In this document: positions 1 to 10,503 of the stretch, in pieces
How positions within the stretch are numbered: the stretch's first letter is position 1
Layout: every line of letters begins with the position of its first letter
Origin: Eudorina sp. 2006-703-Eu-15
Lineage: Eukaryota; Chlorophyta; Chlorophyceae; Chlamydomonadales; Volvocaceae
NCBI GenBank assembly: GCA_003117195.1
Contig: BDSI01000053.1
Location: forward strand, 516,457 to 580,456
Reading direction: 5' to 3'
DNA length: 64,000 bases
The notes under the pieces: model-generated
Databases searched by the model: none
The model's input: the letters and a program-made list of their open reading frames with translations, nothing else
What the model was told of the DNA's origin: nothing
Translations under genes and position numbers: made by a program

Positions 1-66
1 CCTGCTGGGGCTTGCCCTGGTACACACCGCTGTTCCTTTTGGGGTCCGGTGTAACGTTCATTCTTT
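1..66 (+). repeat. Dispersed retroposon-like tail, copy 1
   Basis: The first 66 bases match, with mismatches, the reverse complement of about 54200-54285. Shared landmarks are TGCTGGGGCTTGCCCTGG, then CCTTTT-GGGGTCC, then TGTAACGTTCATTC. Shorter versions of the right half occur near 8410, 15645 and 60000. The run ends in CATT-like repeats, which resembles the 3' end of a non-LTR retroelement or SINE. The element may begin left of the window. Element type is inferred. Confidence 0.55.
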
Positions 67-1443
67 CATACCATCATATGGTACAATACCCCGCAATGCG
101 CACCGATACGCGTAAAGCTTGGTCTGCCCCGTGCTGAGGGCCGCGGAGCGGAGCGGCCCCGATCCGCCAGAGAACCTTCTGGACGAAGGAAGCGGTGGGG
201 TCTGTCGTCTGTGGTTGGGCTGCCTCGCGAAGTGCCCCCCCGGTGGGATGCCGACTGGGCAGTGACGGCGGTCCACGCCTGGCCATGGCGCAACGGCGCG
301 GCGAGCTTCAGCGCTGAAGCTTTGGGGGGAACGGGGGCTGAGCAGAAAAGAATGGGGGCAGTGTGCCCTGGTGGCTGCGGCCGTGGTTGCCCTCGTGTGC
401 GGATGGTCGCCGTCGTGGGTGAATGCAACATAATGAAAGACCTGGCCCTAGTGGCCGCGATTGGCCCGAGGGTTGGTTGGTCTCGAAACCACTTCGTGTA
501 GCCTCGCCCTGGCCCCCACCCCGAGAGGCGCGAGAAGACCACCTGACCGAGCCAGCCGAGAAGACCACCTGACCGAGCCAACCGTCCCGGTTCGTGTGAT
601 GATCAGACGCAGATGGTCCGAGGTGCACCTCCCGGATGAGAATGGACTCGGTTTGTTAGGGCGGGGCTCTCCTCTTCAAGATGCGGCTACGCGCACGGAA
701 ACTCCGGAAAGCCACCATCTGTTCGGCCCGGCGGCGCGTCAAGCGGCGGCGCCATCCCGCGCCACCCCGCGCCTTCATTCACGGCTGTGCACGCAACTGG
801 ACCGCCGCTGGTGTCCCACCAAAAGCCCACGTGTGTCAACAGTTTGTAAACCGCCGCTGCGATGCGACAGGAGCCAACAATATATGCATCGCCTGGAAAA
901 CACACCTGCATCGCCGCCCGGCCCCCTTACCAACGCTTTTTGCAGCATCCCCTACAGCCGGCACCCCCACACCGTGACGGTGCCCTCCGCCTCCTCACCA
1001 GCGCTTTTCGAGGCGCTGCATACCGTCACCTCCGCACCCCGGCCGCCTCCTGCAGAAGCCCCTCCCACCCCACCACACGAAGCGAAGGGGCGGCGGCCTT
1101 CAGCGCAACGGCCACGGCCAGCGCCACTTCACCTGCTTACCCACGATACGGTATCGCAACATACGGTAGCGTCCATGCCACAGGCACCGCCGGCCGACCG
1201 TCGTGCGGGTCGCTGGATGGCCGGGTACCTTGGTTGATTAGCGGTGCGGCGTGCCACGCCTCGTTGGCGGCCACGTCCTTGCATGGGTGCGCATTTCGAG
1301 TACGCCCTCGCAGGACCTCTTTGCAGCACCTCTTTGCAGGACCTCTTTGCAGGACCTCGGGTCGTTGTACGGATCACGGTCGTCGTCGGGATATCCGCTA
1401 CCGAACACATGCCGACTTCCGGGGCCCGTACTGTCTTCTCGGC

Positions 1444-1860
1444 CTTCTTGCCTTGGCTCTCCATCTGTCCGCCTGCCCGTCCGCCTGCCTGTCCTCCTGT
1501 CTGTCCGCCTGCCCACTATCTCCGCCTACCTGCTGTCTCCTCCTGCCTGTCCTCCTGCCTGTCCTCCTGTCTGTCCGCCTGCCTACTGTCTCCGCCTACC
1601 TGCTGTCTCCTCCTGCCTCTCCTCCTGCCTGTCCTCCTGTCTGTCCGTCTGCCTACTGTCTCGGCCTACCTGTCCGCCTGTCTTTCAGCCTGCTTACTGT
1701 CTCCTCCTGCCTGTCCTCCTGTCTGTCCGCCTGCCTACTGTCTCCGCCTACCTGCTGTCTCCTCCTGCCTCTCCTCCTGCCTGTCCTCCTACTGTCTCGG
1801 CCTACCTGTCCGCCTGTCTTTCAGCCTGCTTACTGTCTCCTCCTGCCTCCGATGTCCTCC
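1444..1860 (+). repeat. CT-rich minisatellite
   Basis: Imperfect tandem repeats built from CCTGTCCTCCTGTCTGTC, CCGCCTGCCTACTGTCTC and CCTACCTGCTGTCTCC. It lies downstream of the MYND gene. A related array sits at the matching place in the duplicated copy (about 9260-9530). The long open frames over it are by-products of repetition. Confidence 0.85.
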
Positions 1861-2684
1861 CGCCTAATCTTCCAGCCCCTCTTGCCCCAGCCACACGCCT
1901 CGGTCCTGGCCGACAGCAGACCCCTAGCTGCCCAACCAGAACCTAACACTTGTACAAGTTTACGTGGAATGCATGTGCCCCACAACCATCCACTGGTAGG
2001 TGCCACCTGGCCTCCATCGCGGTACCCGGTGCAACCAGGTACCGCCAGCTACCTTATCCGCCCTTGTATCTACCTGTCCCCGTCGAGCTCATCGTCGTCC
2101 AGCCCATCCCCGTTGCCACACTGGGGCTCATAACTTCCAGCCCATCTCCGCTTTCTGGGGAGGGGCTCATCATTTCCATCACAGGAACACCGCCACGCGG
2201 CCAGGTGGCGCCCAGTGATGTCCGCGGCTTGGAGGGATGAGGCTGCTGGCCCGGAATGGACGAACGTGGCCGCAGCTTGGCCTACCCTTAAACATGCTGG
2301 CTGACGGGCAGCTTCGGGCTGCTTCCCTAGAAAACATGTTCTCAGCCGTACTGCAGACAGATCACGGAGGGTGAGCCTGCTCTACCCTACCCGTGCCTGC
2401 CCTAGCCTGCTCTACCCTACCCTGCCCTAGCCTGCTCTACCCTACCCTACCCAACCCTGCCCTGCGTCACCCTACCCGACGTATGTCGAACACCTTGCCG
2501 GCTTGCCGTACAGCGCACCCTACAACCGGGGCCCCACACCGCGACGGTGCCCTCTATCGCGGAACTTCCCAGCTCTGCTACACCGCCCTGTCATGGAGCG
2601 CACCGGCCGACCCTTGGGTCACTAGGGTTTGTACGACGACCGCCCGAGTCCATCATCGCAGACCCATCGGCCCCTGAGATCCAT

Positions 2685-2795
2685 CTCCGACCGGTGCTGC
2701 CACACACACCCGCCGACCGGTGCTGCCACACACCCGCCGACCGGTGCTGCCACACACCCGCTGCCCGGTGCTGCCACACACTCGCCACCCGGATC
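2685..2795 (+). repeat. 24-25 bp tandem repeat
   Basis: About four units of GACCGGTGCTGCCACACACC plus CGCC lie just downstream of the MYND gene. The matching stretch of the right duplicate (about 10454-10482) has only one unit, so the array expanded after the duplication or shrank in the other copy. Confidence 0.85.
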
Positions 2796-2901
2796 TCGCT
2801 TCAATCTCTCCGCCAACTAGGGTTCCTGCGCCTCCGCCCCCGCAGCCATGCACCTAATGTTCCTGCGCCTCCGCTGCTGCCGCAACCTCCCTCGATGCGC
2901 C

Positions 2902-5900
2902 TCAGGACGATGTCAACGACGTTGTGGTGTGCTCTGATGCTGCCGTCGGCGCCGCCGCCGCCGCCGTCTTGGCCGCCCCGGGGCACTCCTTCTGATGGCC
3001 GATTCGCCAGTGCACCTTCTGGCACTCGCGGCTGCAGTACGACACTGTACCGCATCGACCGCATGCCTGCAGCTTGAGGTCCGCCTCGGTGTCACCGGCC
3101 AGGTTGACGCAGGCGGGGTTGGCGCAGGTGCGCAGCCAGGAGGCCAGCTCGGGGGCCGGGTCGCCCAGGCTGCGGGCTGCCATTGCCAACGGACCCATCG
3201 CCTGCTGCACCGCCTGCAGCTCCTCCCCATCCAGCGTCATGCCGGCCCCGTCCGGTGCACCACCACCCGTACCCCACATCTCTAGCCGCGCCGCCAACGC
3301 CTCCAGCGCCCGTGCAACGCCTCCATGCCGATGTGCGTTCGCCCTCCGGAGGTCGACCGCCAGGCTTCGGACGAGCTCCGGCGGCCAGTACGACAGTGGA
3401 CGAGCAGATGTGTCCTTCCTGTGCGAGCGCGACCGCCGGCTTGCGCTGCCACCGGGTCTGCCGGTAATGCCGCCACCGGTGCCGCCCCCCGCCGCGGCCG
3501 CGGCCGCCGCCGCCACCTCCCGCGGCAGGGCCCCGGCCACCAGCACCAGGCCAGCTGCCAGCTCGATGAGGTTTGAATTTCGCACCTCCAATTCCCCTAT
3601 CGTACGGCGCCAGTACGGGTCCTGGAGCCACCTCAGTCTTGCCCCCAGCACTGCTATCGCAGAGCAATCAAGGAGCACCTGTTTCCGCCAGCTATCGCTG
3701 GCAACGGCCGCGGCATCAGGCATCATCGGGGCTGCAGAGTTGCTGAAGTGATTGTCCGGATTGCAGATGCGGCTGGTGCTACTGCCGTCGGCGGCATCCC
3801 CAACTCCATTGTCGCGTGCGCCTCCGCAGGTGCTACTGCCGCTGCTGCCGTTGTCACGGCTCTTGCTACTGCCGTTGCTGCTGCAGCCCGCCTGCCGTTC
3901 AAATAGCGGGAACGCCAGCAAGCTGAACCAAAACGTGCAAACCGCCAACGAGGAACCAAGCGATTCGTTGCCGTCCTGCGCCGTGTGGACCCCCAACGAA
4001 GCCATGTCCCGCACCATCTCGGCAGACGACTCCGCCGACTTCGCAACCTTGTGCAGGCCCAGGGACATTGCCGCGGACAGCACGGCCGCCAGCTGCCTCA
4101 CCACCTCGGCTGCAGATGGCGGGTTCGGCGGCGCTGCCGTCGCGGCGGCGGCGGCCATGGGCGTTGAAGCGGCGGGCGCTGTGTCTGCCGGTGTAGCGCT
4201 GTCAGGCTTTGCGGCTGCTGCCGCTGCGCCTGTTGGCTCCACAAGCTCGGCAGCTGCCGACTCGGCGGGGCCCTGTGGGGCTGTCGACATCAGCTGGCCG
4301 CCAGCCCGACCGTCCATCGCTTCACAGAGCCGCATCAGGAAAGGCTGACCCGCCATCACCAAGTGGAACAACACGCTCACGCCCACTGCTATTCTCTCCG
4401 GAGTGACGTCTTGGGGGTCCACAGCCAGCAGGCCGCAGGCCGCCGACAACGCCGCCATCTGGTTCTTTCGCAGCGTGACGAGGAAGGAGGCGACCTGCCG
4501 CTTGTCGCCGAAGGACAGCAGCTCTGCAAGCGGGTAGCCGCCTCGGTTGAGGAGCGCCCGCAGCAGGCGCATCTCCGGCCCCGACGGGTCGCGGAACCCG
4601 CGGCGGCACAGTCGCTCCAGGCAGGGCAGCAGGCCGCCCTGCAGCGCCGCCGCCATATCCGGCGGCGGCAGCAGCGCCGCCGCGGCGCCGGGCGCGCCGC
4701 CTGCAGGTACGGCAACAGCGGAATCGGGAAAAAGAGGAATTCATGGGCGGGAGCGCCGATCAGATATCAAAATTTAGGGTGTTTCCCATACTGAAGATTT
4801 CAGGGGTCAGTGCGTGCGTCTGCTCTGCCCACAGTGCCCCTTGGCGCCCTGACGTAACAATGTACGGGTGGGACAGGCTTGTTGGAGGAGTCCGTCGAAT
4901 GCGCTAGCGCTACACTTGCACCTACCATCCGTACCACCGATGGCAGAATCGTCATCGCTGTCGTCGCCGTCACTGCTGATACTGCCGCCGTCATCATCGC
5001 CGTTTGCGTCGCCACCACCATCCGCAGACGTCAACCGCCACAGACACTCCACAACCGCCTTTTCGGCGTCGTCGTCCCTCCACCACGGCACATGTGCCAC
5101 GACATCAACCACCAGCCGCCAACGGTCAACGGCTGCGGCCGCCCGCCAGCCGCCACCAGCAGCACTGGGTGTTGGGCCGCCAGCCCGGAGCAGCTCCTTC
5201 CGGAGGACGTCCAGCAAGGATACCGCGTCCTGAGCGACCATGCCGTCGTACGGCAGCACCATCCGCAGCGGCAGGGCTTGCAGCGACACCGACGCCGGGT
5301 GCGGCTCAACTGCGGTTCCGCCACCCTCCTGACGGCCGCTTTCCTCCACGGACCCACGGGTCGGCGGCCGGCCGCTGGCGGCGGTGCTCCCGGCGGCTGA
5401 GCTGCCGCCGCTCCCTGACACCACCGCCGCTTCACCGTCGCGCCGAACAATCCCCTGGGCCTCCTGCCAGGTCCGAGCGGACGCCACCGCCAGTCGCCCC
5501 ATGCGCAGCAGCAGCGCCACCACCGCCCGGCGGCTCACCAGCGGCGGACCGAATACGTGCAGGGCCGCATACTTCAAGAAGAACTGCAGCGCGCTGCGGG
5601 CCGCAGGCGACAACACCGGGACAAGGACCGCCTGCCGCTGCCTGCCTGGACCGCGGCAGGTAGCCTCGGCCGCCGAGTATCGAATGGCGCGCTTCAGGCC
5701 GTGCAGCAAGCATGCGGGCATGCCGTACACCGGTCCGCCGTCGGCGTCGCTGAGTGCCGCCAGCCCCGCCGCCAGCGCCAGGAACTGCACGCAGGGCCCA
5801 GAGAGGGCCTGGCGCAGCAGGCAGCCGCTCCTAGAGGCCGGAGGGAGGTATGTGACCGCGGTCCCCAGAAGATTGACGACACCGGCAAAGCCCTCTAAGC

Positions 5901-7854
5901 CGTCATCCAGCCGGCCCAGCACGCCGCCTCCGTAACGTCCGTCATTGTCTTGTTGCTGGCCCGGACTGCAGCTGGCTCCCCTCGCCGCAACATACCCAAG
6001 ATTCGGCTGCACAGCAGACACCGGCTCCCCCATCGCCCCCGCCGCCAGCTCCATGGCCGTGACCAACGCCCGCGCGGCGTGGTCCAGCACGTGACTGCCC
6101 GCCAGGTTGGCCGCCAGCTCGTCCATGTCCCGCGATACCCGCATCCCCTCCACGCGGCCTCTGCTGCTGCTTCCGGCGCCGCCGCTGCGCTTCCCGCTGG
6201 TGCGATGTGGCAACTGCGCGGGGCGGCTATGTGCGGCCCCTGACTCCAGGGATAGGAGCTGGGGAAACGTGAGGCTGAAGCCGTAGATGAGGTCGGCGGA
6301 CTCCTCCAGCTGCTTAATCAGGTAACGGAGCACATACTGAAATTCACGAGAAGCAGCTGCTGGCGCACTGGTCGGTGCCGCCGCCATTGCCGCCCTAGCA
6401 TCCCGGGCGAGAGTGGGTGCCGTCACCGCTGTGTCCCTTGCTGCTGCTGTTGGTGCTGCTGTAAGTTATGAGACGAGGCGGGGCGGGGCGGGGCGTGCAC
6501 GTGGTTAGCTGGAGGTGGGGACCTGGGTTGGTGATGTGCTGTATGCAAGCGAAACAGGAAGCGGAAATGCGATTTGGCTACGTGCAAACATGTCAAGTTT
6601 GCGCAAGACAAGCAAGTTTAGGCAGGTCGGACTAGCGCTCTCGAGTGCAGAGTACTACGCTGTGTACTATGCAAACGATGTGGCGGACTGACCATGTAAC
6701 GCCGACCCAGATCGACAAAATGTCATGGCGGAACGCACGAACAATCGGTGTGGGCTTAAAGCAAGAAACCCAAGTGCGGGTGTTGCCGTTGTTGCGGATC
6801 TTGCAAACGGGGTGAGGCAGTCCGCGCATTGCGTACCTTGCATATTGCAGAGCCCGATATGGGCTGCTGCTGCTGCTGCCGCGGCGGCGGGGGCCCCAGC
6901 ATCCCTGGCCGTCGTGGCCACCGCTGCAGTGGCATTTGCTGTTGCGGTTGTTGCTGCGGCGGCGGCGCCAGTCACTGGCGCCCCTGCAATCGCGGCATGT
7001 GATGAAGCTGCACCAGCTGCTGTTGAAAAGGTCCCCGCCGTGGACACTCCCGCGGCGCCACCGTCCGCCGCTGCTGTGCCGCTGGAGCCGCCGCCGCAAG
7101 CTGCTGCTGCTGCCGCTACCGGTGCTGCCGCGGCCTCGTCATCTTCATCGCCGCCACAGCGGCCCACTGCCCGCAGCAGATCGCGTCCCTTCGCAACAGC
7201 AGAATCCAGCCGCCGGCTGAGCAGCTGCAGGTTGCCCATCCGCAGCAGGGCGCGCGTCAGCCGCAGCCGACCGTCAGCGGCCGCTGAGCGGGTGGGCGGT
7301 GGCCTTGGTGCCGAGGTGGGTGGCGGGGCCAGAGAGCTGGGCAGTGCGGCAGCCGCCATGCACCACCACAGAATTGAGCGCGGCACACTTTCCACTACAC
7401 ACACACCATAATCCCGTTCTTCCTCGTCTTCTTCTTCTGCGGTGGCGGGCCCCGCGGCTGCACCCCACCATGCGACCGCGTGGAGGGTCAGCAGCGCGCG
7501 GCATATGACCTGGTCCAATAGGAGCGCCCGAGCAGCAGCCGCAGCCCCCGAGGGCTGATCCCGTTGAAATATATTCAGACTGACTGACAACCGTAAGAGA
7601 CGCGGTAAGAGATCGCCGGCTAGTTTAACGAACCGTAGCGAACCATTGTTACCGACTGGCGCAGGACCCTGATCCTGCGGCGGCTGCTGCTCCTCCTGCC
7701 GAACATTAACAACCTGCAGCAGCGAAGCCGCCTGCCGGGGAAGCTGGTGCAGCAGCTCGGCGACCTCTGGCGGAACAAGCTGGTTGAGAGCGGGTTCTGT
7801 TTGCGACGAGCCGCCTTGAGGCCTCTGCCCTGTTCCGCGTCTTGGCTTGGTCAT
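2902..7854 (-). CDS. Large MYND zinc-finger protein
   Basis: Three exons read on the minus strand: 7854-6837, 6458-4926 and 4700-2902, giving about 1449 residues with all junctions phase 1. The start is the ATG at 7854; the open frame upstream of it has only a non-ATG start. Exon 1 and 2 products are leucine-rich and helical with Ala/Gly/Ser low-complexity stretches. The C-terminus (about residues 1376-1423) is a MYND finger: CANPAC, then CGRC, YCSREC, HW and GHQKEC, with a C-x4-C first pair. MYND fingers usually bind proline-rich protein partners; the target here is unknown. The exon 2/3 junction was placed by analogy with the duplicated copy, where donor and acceptor phases also match. Very large MYND proteins are common in volvocine algae. 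No enzymatic domain was seen. A SET domain, found with MYND in SMYD proteins, is absent. Confidence 0.8.
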
Positions 7855-9239
7855 TCTGAAGGGCTGCAATCAAATTGCCTGACAAGGAATGACAGCACTC
7901 CTACCAGACATCAATCTATGTTGCACTGGAGGATATGCTGATACGGTGGAGGATGAACAATTCCAATTCAAAAGCGCATTACGGATCTGCAGCCGTCTAG
8001 CGAGTTATCGACTTTCCTTCTTTGGGCTTTGGTTCCGGCAACATTTCGTACAAAACTGTCCATTGTATTCTCACAAAGCGGATAATTGTGCTAATAAAAC
8101 GCGGTTGACAACGTACATGAAATGCGTGCAGCTAGGAGCTTTCCGGCAAAACGGGGAAGACGGACTCCGGGGAGAGGAACGCGGGGGGGCGTGTCGTGTC
8201 GTGCTCCCCTGTGTGTGGGGGGAAAGAGGGGTGCACCTCGTCATATGCGCGGTCCCGCACTGTGCCCGCGCCCCGCTGGCAGCCCCTCACCTCTGTATCC
8301 TTCTATGAGATCCGGGTGGCGACGGGGGAAGGGGAAGCACTGAATTACCGGAACGCTGGATCGATGGGGGCGGGGGCAGCGCTGATGTACGGCGTGTGAG
8401 CGCTCCCTGCATCCCGCGGGGTCCACTGTAACATCATTCAAAATAATAGTCATCCCCGAATGGATGCAGGGAGGCCACGATGCTTCACGCGCGAGCCGCG
8501 CAGACGTATGTCAGCAGACGGATTTGTTCCAGGTGCACTTGACATGCTAGGTGCACTTGATCTCCCCCCTTCTCGGCCCCTGAACACACCGTCTCTGTGC
8601 AGAGGGCTGCACGGCTGCGCACTGGGCAAGGAACGTCTGGGGACCAGATGGTTGCTTGAGTGATGTGCTAAACTGCCACCCATCCATCCATCCTCCTCGT
8701 CAGCGCCCGGGTGTCTGGGCCCTCGCGTCGCACTCCGCCCTCCGACCCACCCACCCACCCACCCACCCGCCGACGGATCGCCACACAGCGCACGACACCG
8801 CCGCACTGCACCGCACCCCTGCACCGCGCGCCATCATCAATCTGTTGCACAGCGCCGTCGTAGGTCCGTGCGCGCACCAGCCCTCCAGCTCTTCAGCGGG
8901 TACAGAGGCCCCGGCACCCGGTCGGTGGGCAGCAGCAGCTCGTGCGCGCATTGGTTGCATTTTTGGGTTTGGGTTTGGGTTTGGGGTTTCCCGCATCCGT
9001 GCCACTACTGTAACACTGATGAGGCTTCATTCCGCACACCTGTGCCACCCTGCGCCACCCTGCGCACACATTGGAACGCGGTATTGCGTACATGCACGCA
9101 CTGCACGATCCCTGACGTCGTCCGTTGATGTACGGTGCCGTACGTACTGTCCCTGCCCACGCACGGCGGTCCATGCTGGATATATTCCACCAGCGATCCG
9201 TCTTCCGTGATGCAGCCAGCATGGACGTCATCGTCGTCG
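7855..9239. other. Intergenic region upstream of the MYND gene
   Basis: No coding sequence could be supported. It should hold the promoter of the minus-strand MYND gene at its left end; no clear TATA element was seen. It also contains a retroposon-like tail (8404-8450), a short CCCA array (about 8744-8768) and a short GGGTTT array (about 8967-8988). Confidence 0.6.
8404..8450 (+). repeat. Dispersed retroposon-like tail, copy 2 (short)
   Basis: Contains GGGGTCCACTGTAACATCATTC, the right part of the repeat at 1-66. Only this part is preserved, as at 15635-15676. Confidence 0.45.
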
Positions 9240-9259
9240 CGGCCTCCCTCCCGTGTCTG

Positions 9260-9530
9260 TCCGGACGCCCGCCCGCCTGCCTGTCTATTCGCCTGCCCGT
9301 CCGACTGCCTGCCTGTCTATTCGCCTGCCCGTCCGACTGCGCTCTGTCTATTCGCCTGCCCGTCCGACTGCGCGCTGCCTATTCGCCTGCCCGTCCGACT
9401 GCGCGCTGCCTATTCGCCTGCCCGTCCGACTGCGCTCTGCCTATTCGCCTGCCCGCCCGACTGCGCTCTGCCTATTCGCCTGCCCGTCCGACTGCGCTCT
9501 GCCCGCGCGACTGCGCTCTGCCAGTCCGCC
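9260..9530 (+). repeat. CT-rich minisatellite
   Basis: Tandem units of about 26-27 bases resembling TATTCGCCTGCCCGTCCGAC plus TGCGC. It occupies the same position relative to the MYND copy as the array at 1444-1860, but the dominant unit differs, so the two arrays have evolved separately. Confidence 0.85.
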
Positions 9531-10296
9531 TGCCTACCCTTCCAGCCCCCCTTGTCTCAGCCAGGCGCCTCCGTCCCTGGCACCCAGCAGCCTCCCCGGC
9601 TGCCCCACCAGACCGCAAAATGAATGTGTGCATATGTGTGTACGTTGACGTGGCATGCGACTGGTCCACAACCATCCACTGGTGGCACCTGATCGCTTAT
9701 CTGGCGCAACCAGCTACCTCCAGCTACTTGCTAACTTGCCTGTCCCCATCCAGCTCATCATCTTCCAGCCCATCCAAGCTTCCACACAGGGGCTCATCAC
9801 TTCCATCACACAGAGAGACACCGCCACCGCCACGCGGTCAGGTAGCGCCCCCAGGGATGCATGTCCGCGGCCTGGAGGGACGGGCCTGCTGGCCACAGCC
9901 TGAAACCCTGAATGAAGGAACCTTGAACATGCTGGCTGACGGGCAGCTTCCGGCTGCTTCCCTAGAAAACATGTTCTCAGCCGTACTGCAGACAGATCAC
10001 GGAGGGTGAGCCTGCTCTACCCTACCCGTGCCTGCCCTAGCCTGCTCTACCCTACCCGTGCCTGCCCCAGCCTGCTCTACCCTACCCGTGCCTGCCCTAC
10101 CCTGCTCTACCCTACTCTGCTTGACCGCATTCGACCGACCGTATTCGTCAAATACCTTGCCGGCTTGCGTTACATCACCACCTACAGCCGGAGCCCCACA
10201 CCGCGACGGTGCCGTCCACCGGGGGGTGAACCTCTCACCACCTGCTGCACCGCCGCCCTGTCATTCAGCGCACACAACACCTTTCGGAGTCCCGAC

Positions 10297-10340
10297 TAAC
10301 TGACTGACTGACTGACTGACTGACTGACTGACTGACTGAC
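10297..10340 (+). repeat. (ACTG)n microsatellite
   Basis: About ten copies of the tetranucleotide ACTG/GACT. It is absent from the matching place in the left duplicate. Confidence 0.95.
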
Positions 10341-10503
10341 ATGTCTAACGACCGCTCCTGAAAGAAACGCACCACCCGACCATTGGGACTCTCAAGTACG
10401 ACGACTGCCCGAGTCCATCATCGCAGTCCCATCGGCCGCTGAGATTTACCTCCGACCCTGCCACACACCCGCCACCTAGACCTCCCTTTTAACTCCCCGC
10501 CAA

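Larger units (their letters stand above)
1440..5550. repeat. Segmental duplication, left copy
   Basis: This segment is repeated in the same orientation at about 9240-13500. It holds a CT-rich repeat, an ACCATCCACTGGT-containing stretch near 1985, a highly conserved block at about 2292-2395 (TTCCCTAGAAAACATG), and the last part of the MYND gene. Homology stops at about 5552, where this copy reads on into intact MYND coding sequence and the right copy changes to unrelated sequence. The left boundary is approximate because it falls in low-complexity DNA. Confidence 0.8.

Noticed and set aside
862..2133. 423-codon plus-strand open frame
   Set aside because: It is mostly the translation of the CT-rich minisatellite. 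There is no domain, and other frames over the same array are equally open.
8960..8992. Telomere-like GGGTTT repeats
   Set aside because: Only about four units, not the TTTTAGGG repeat expected in Chlamydomonas relatives, and inside an ordinary intergenic region.
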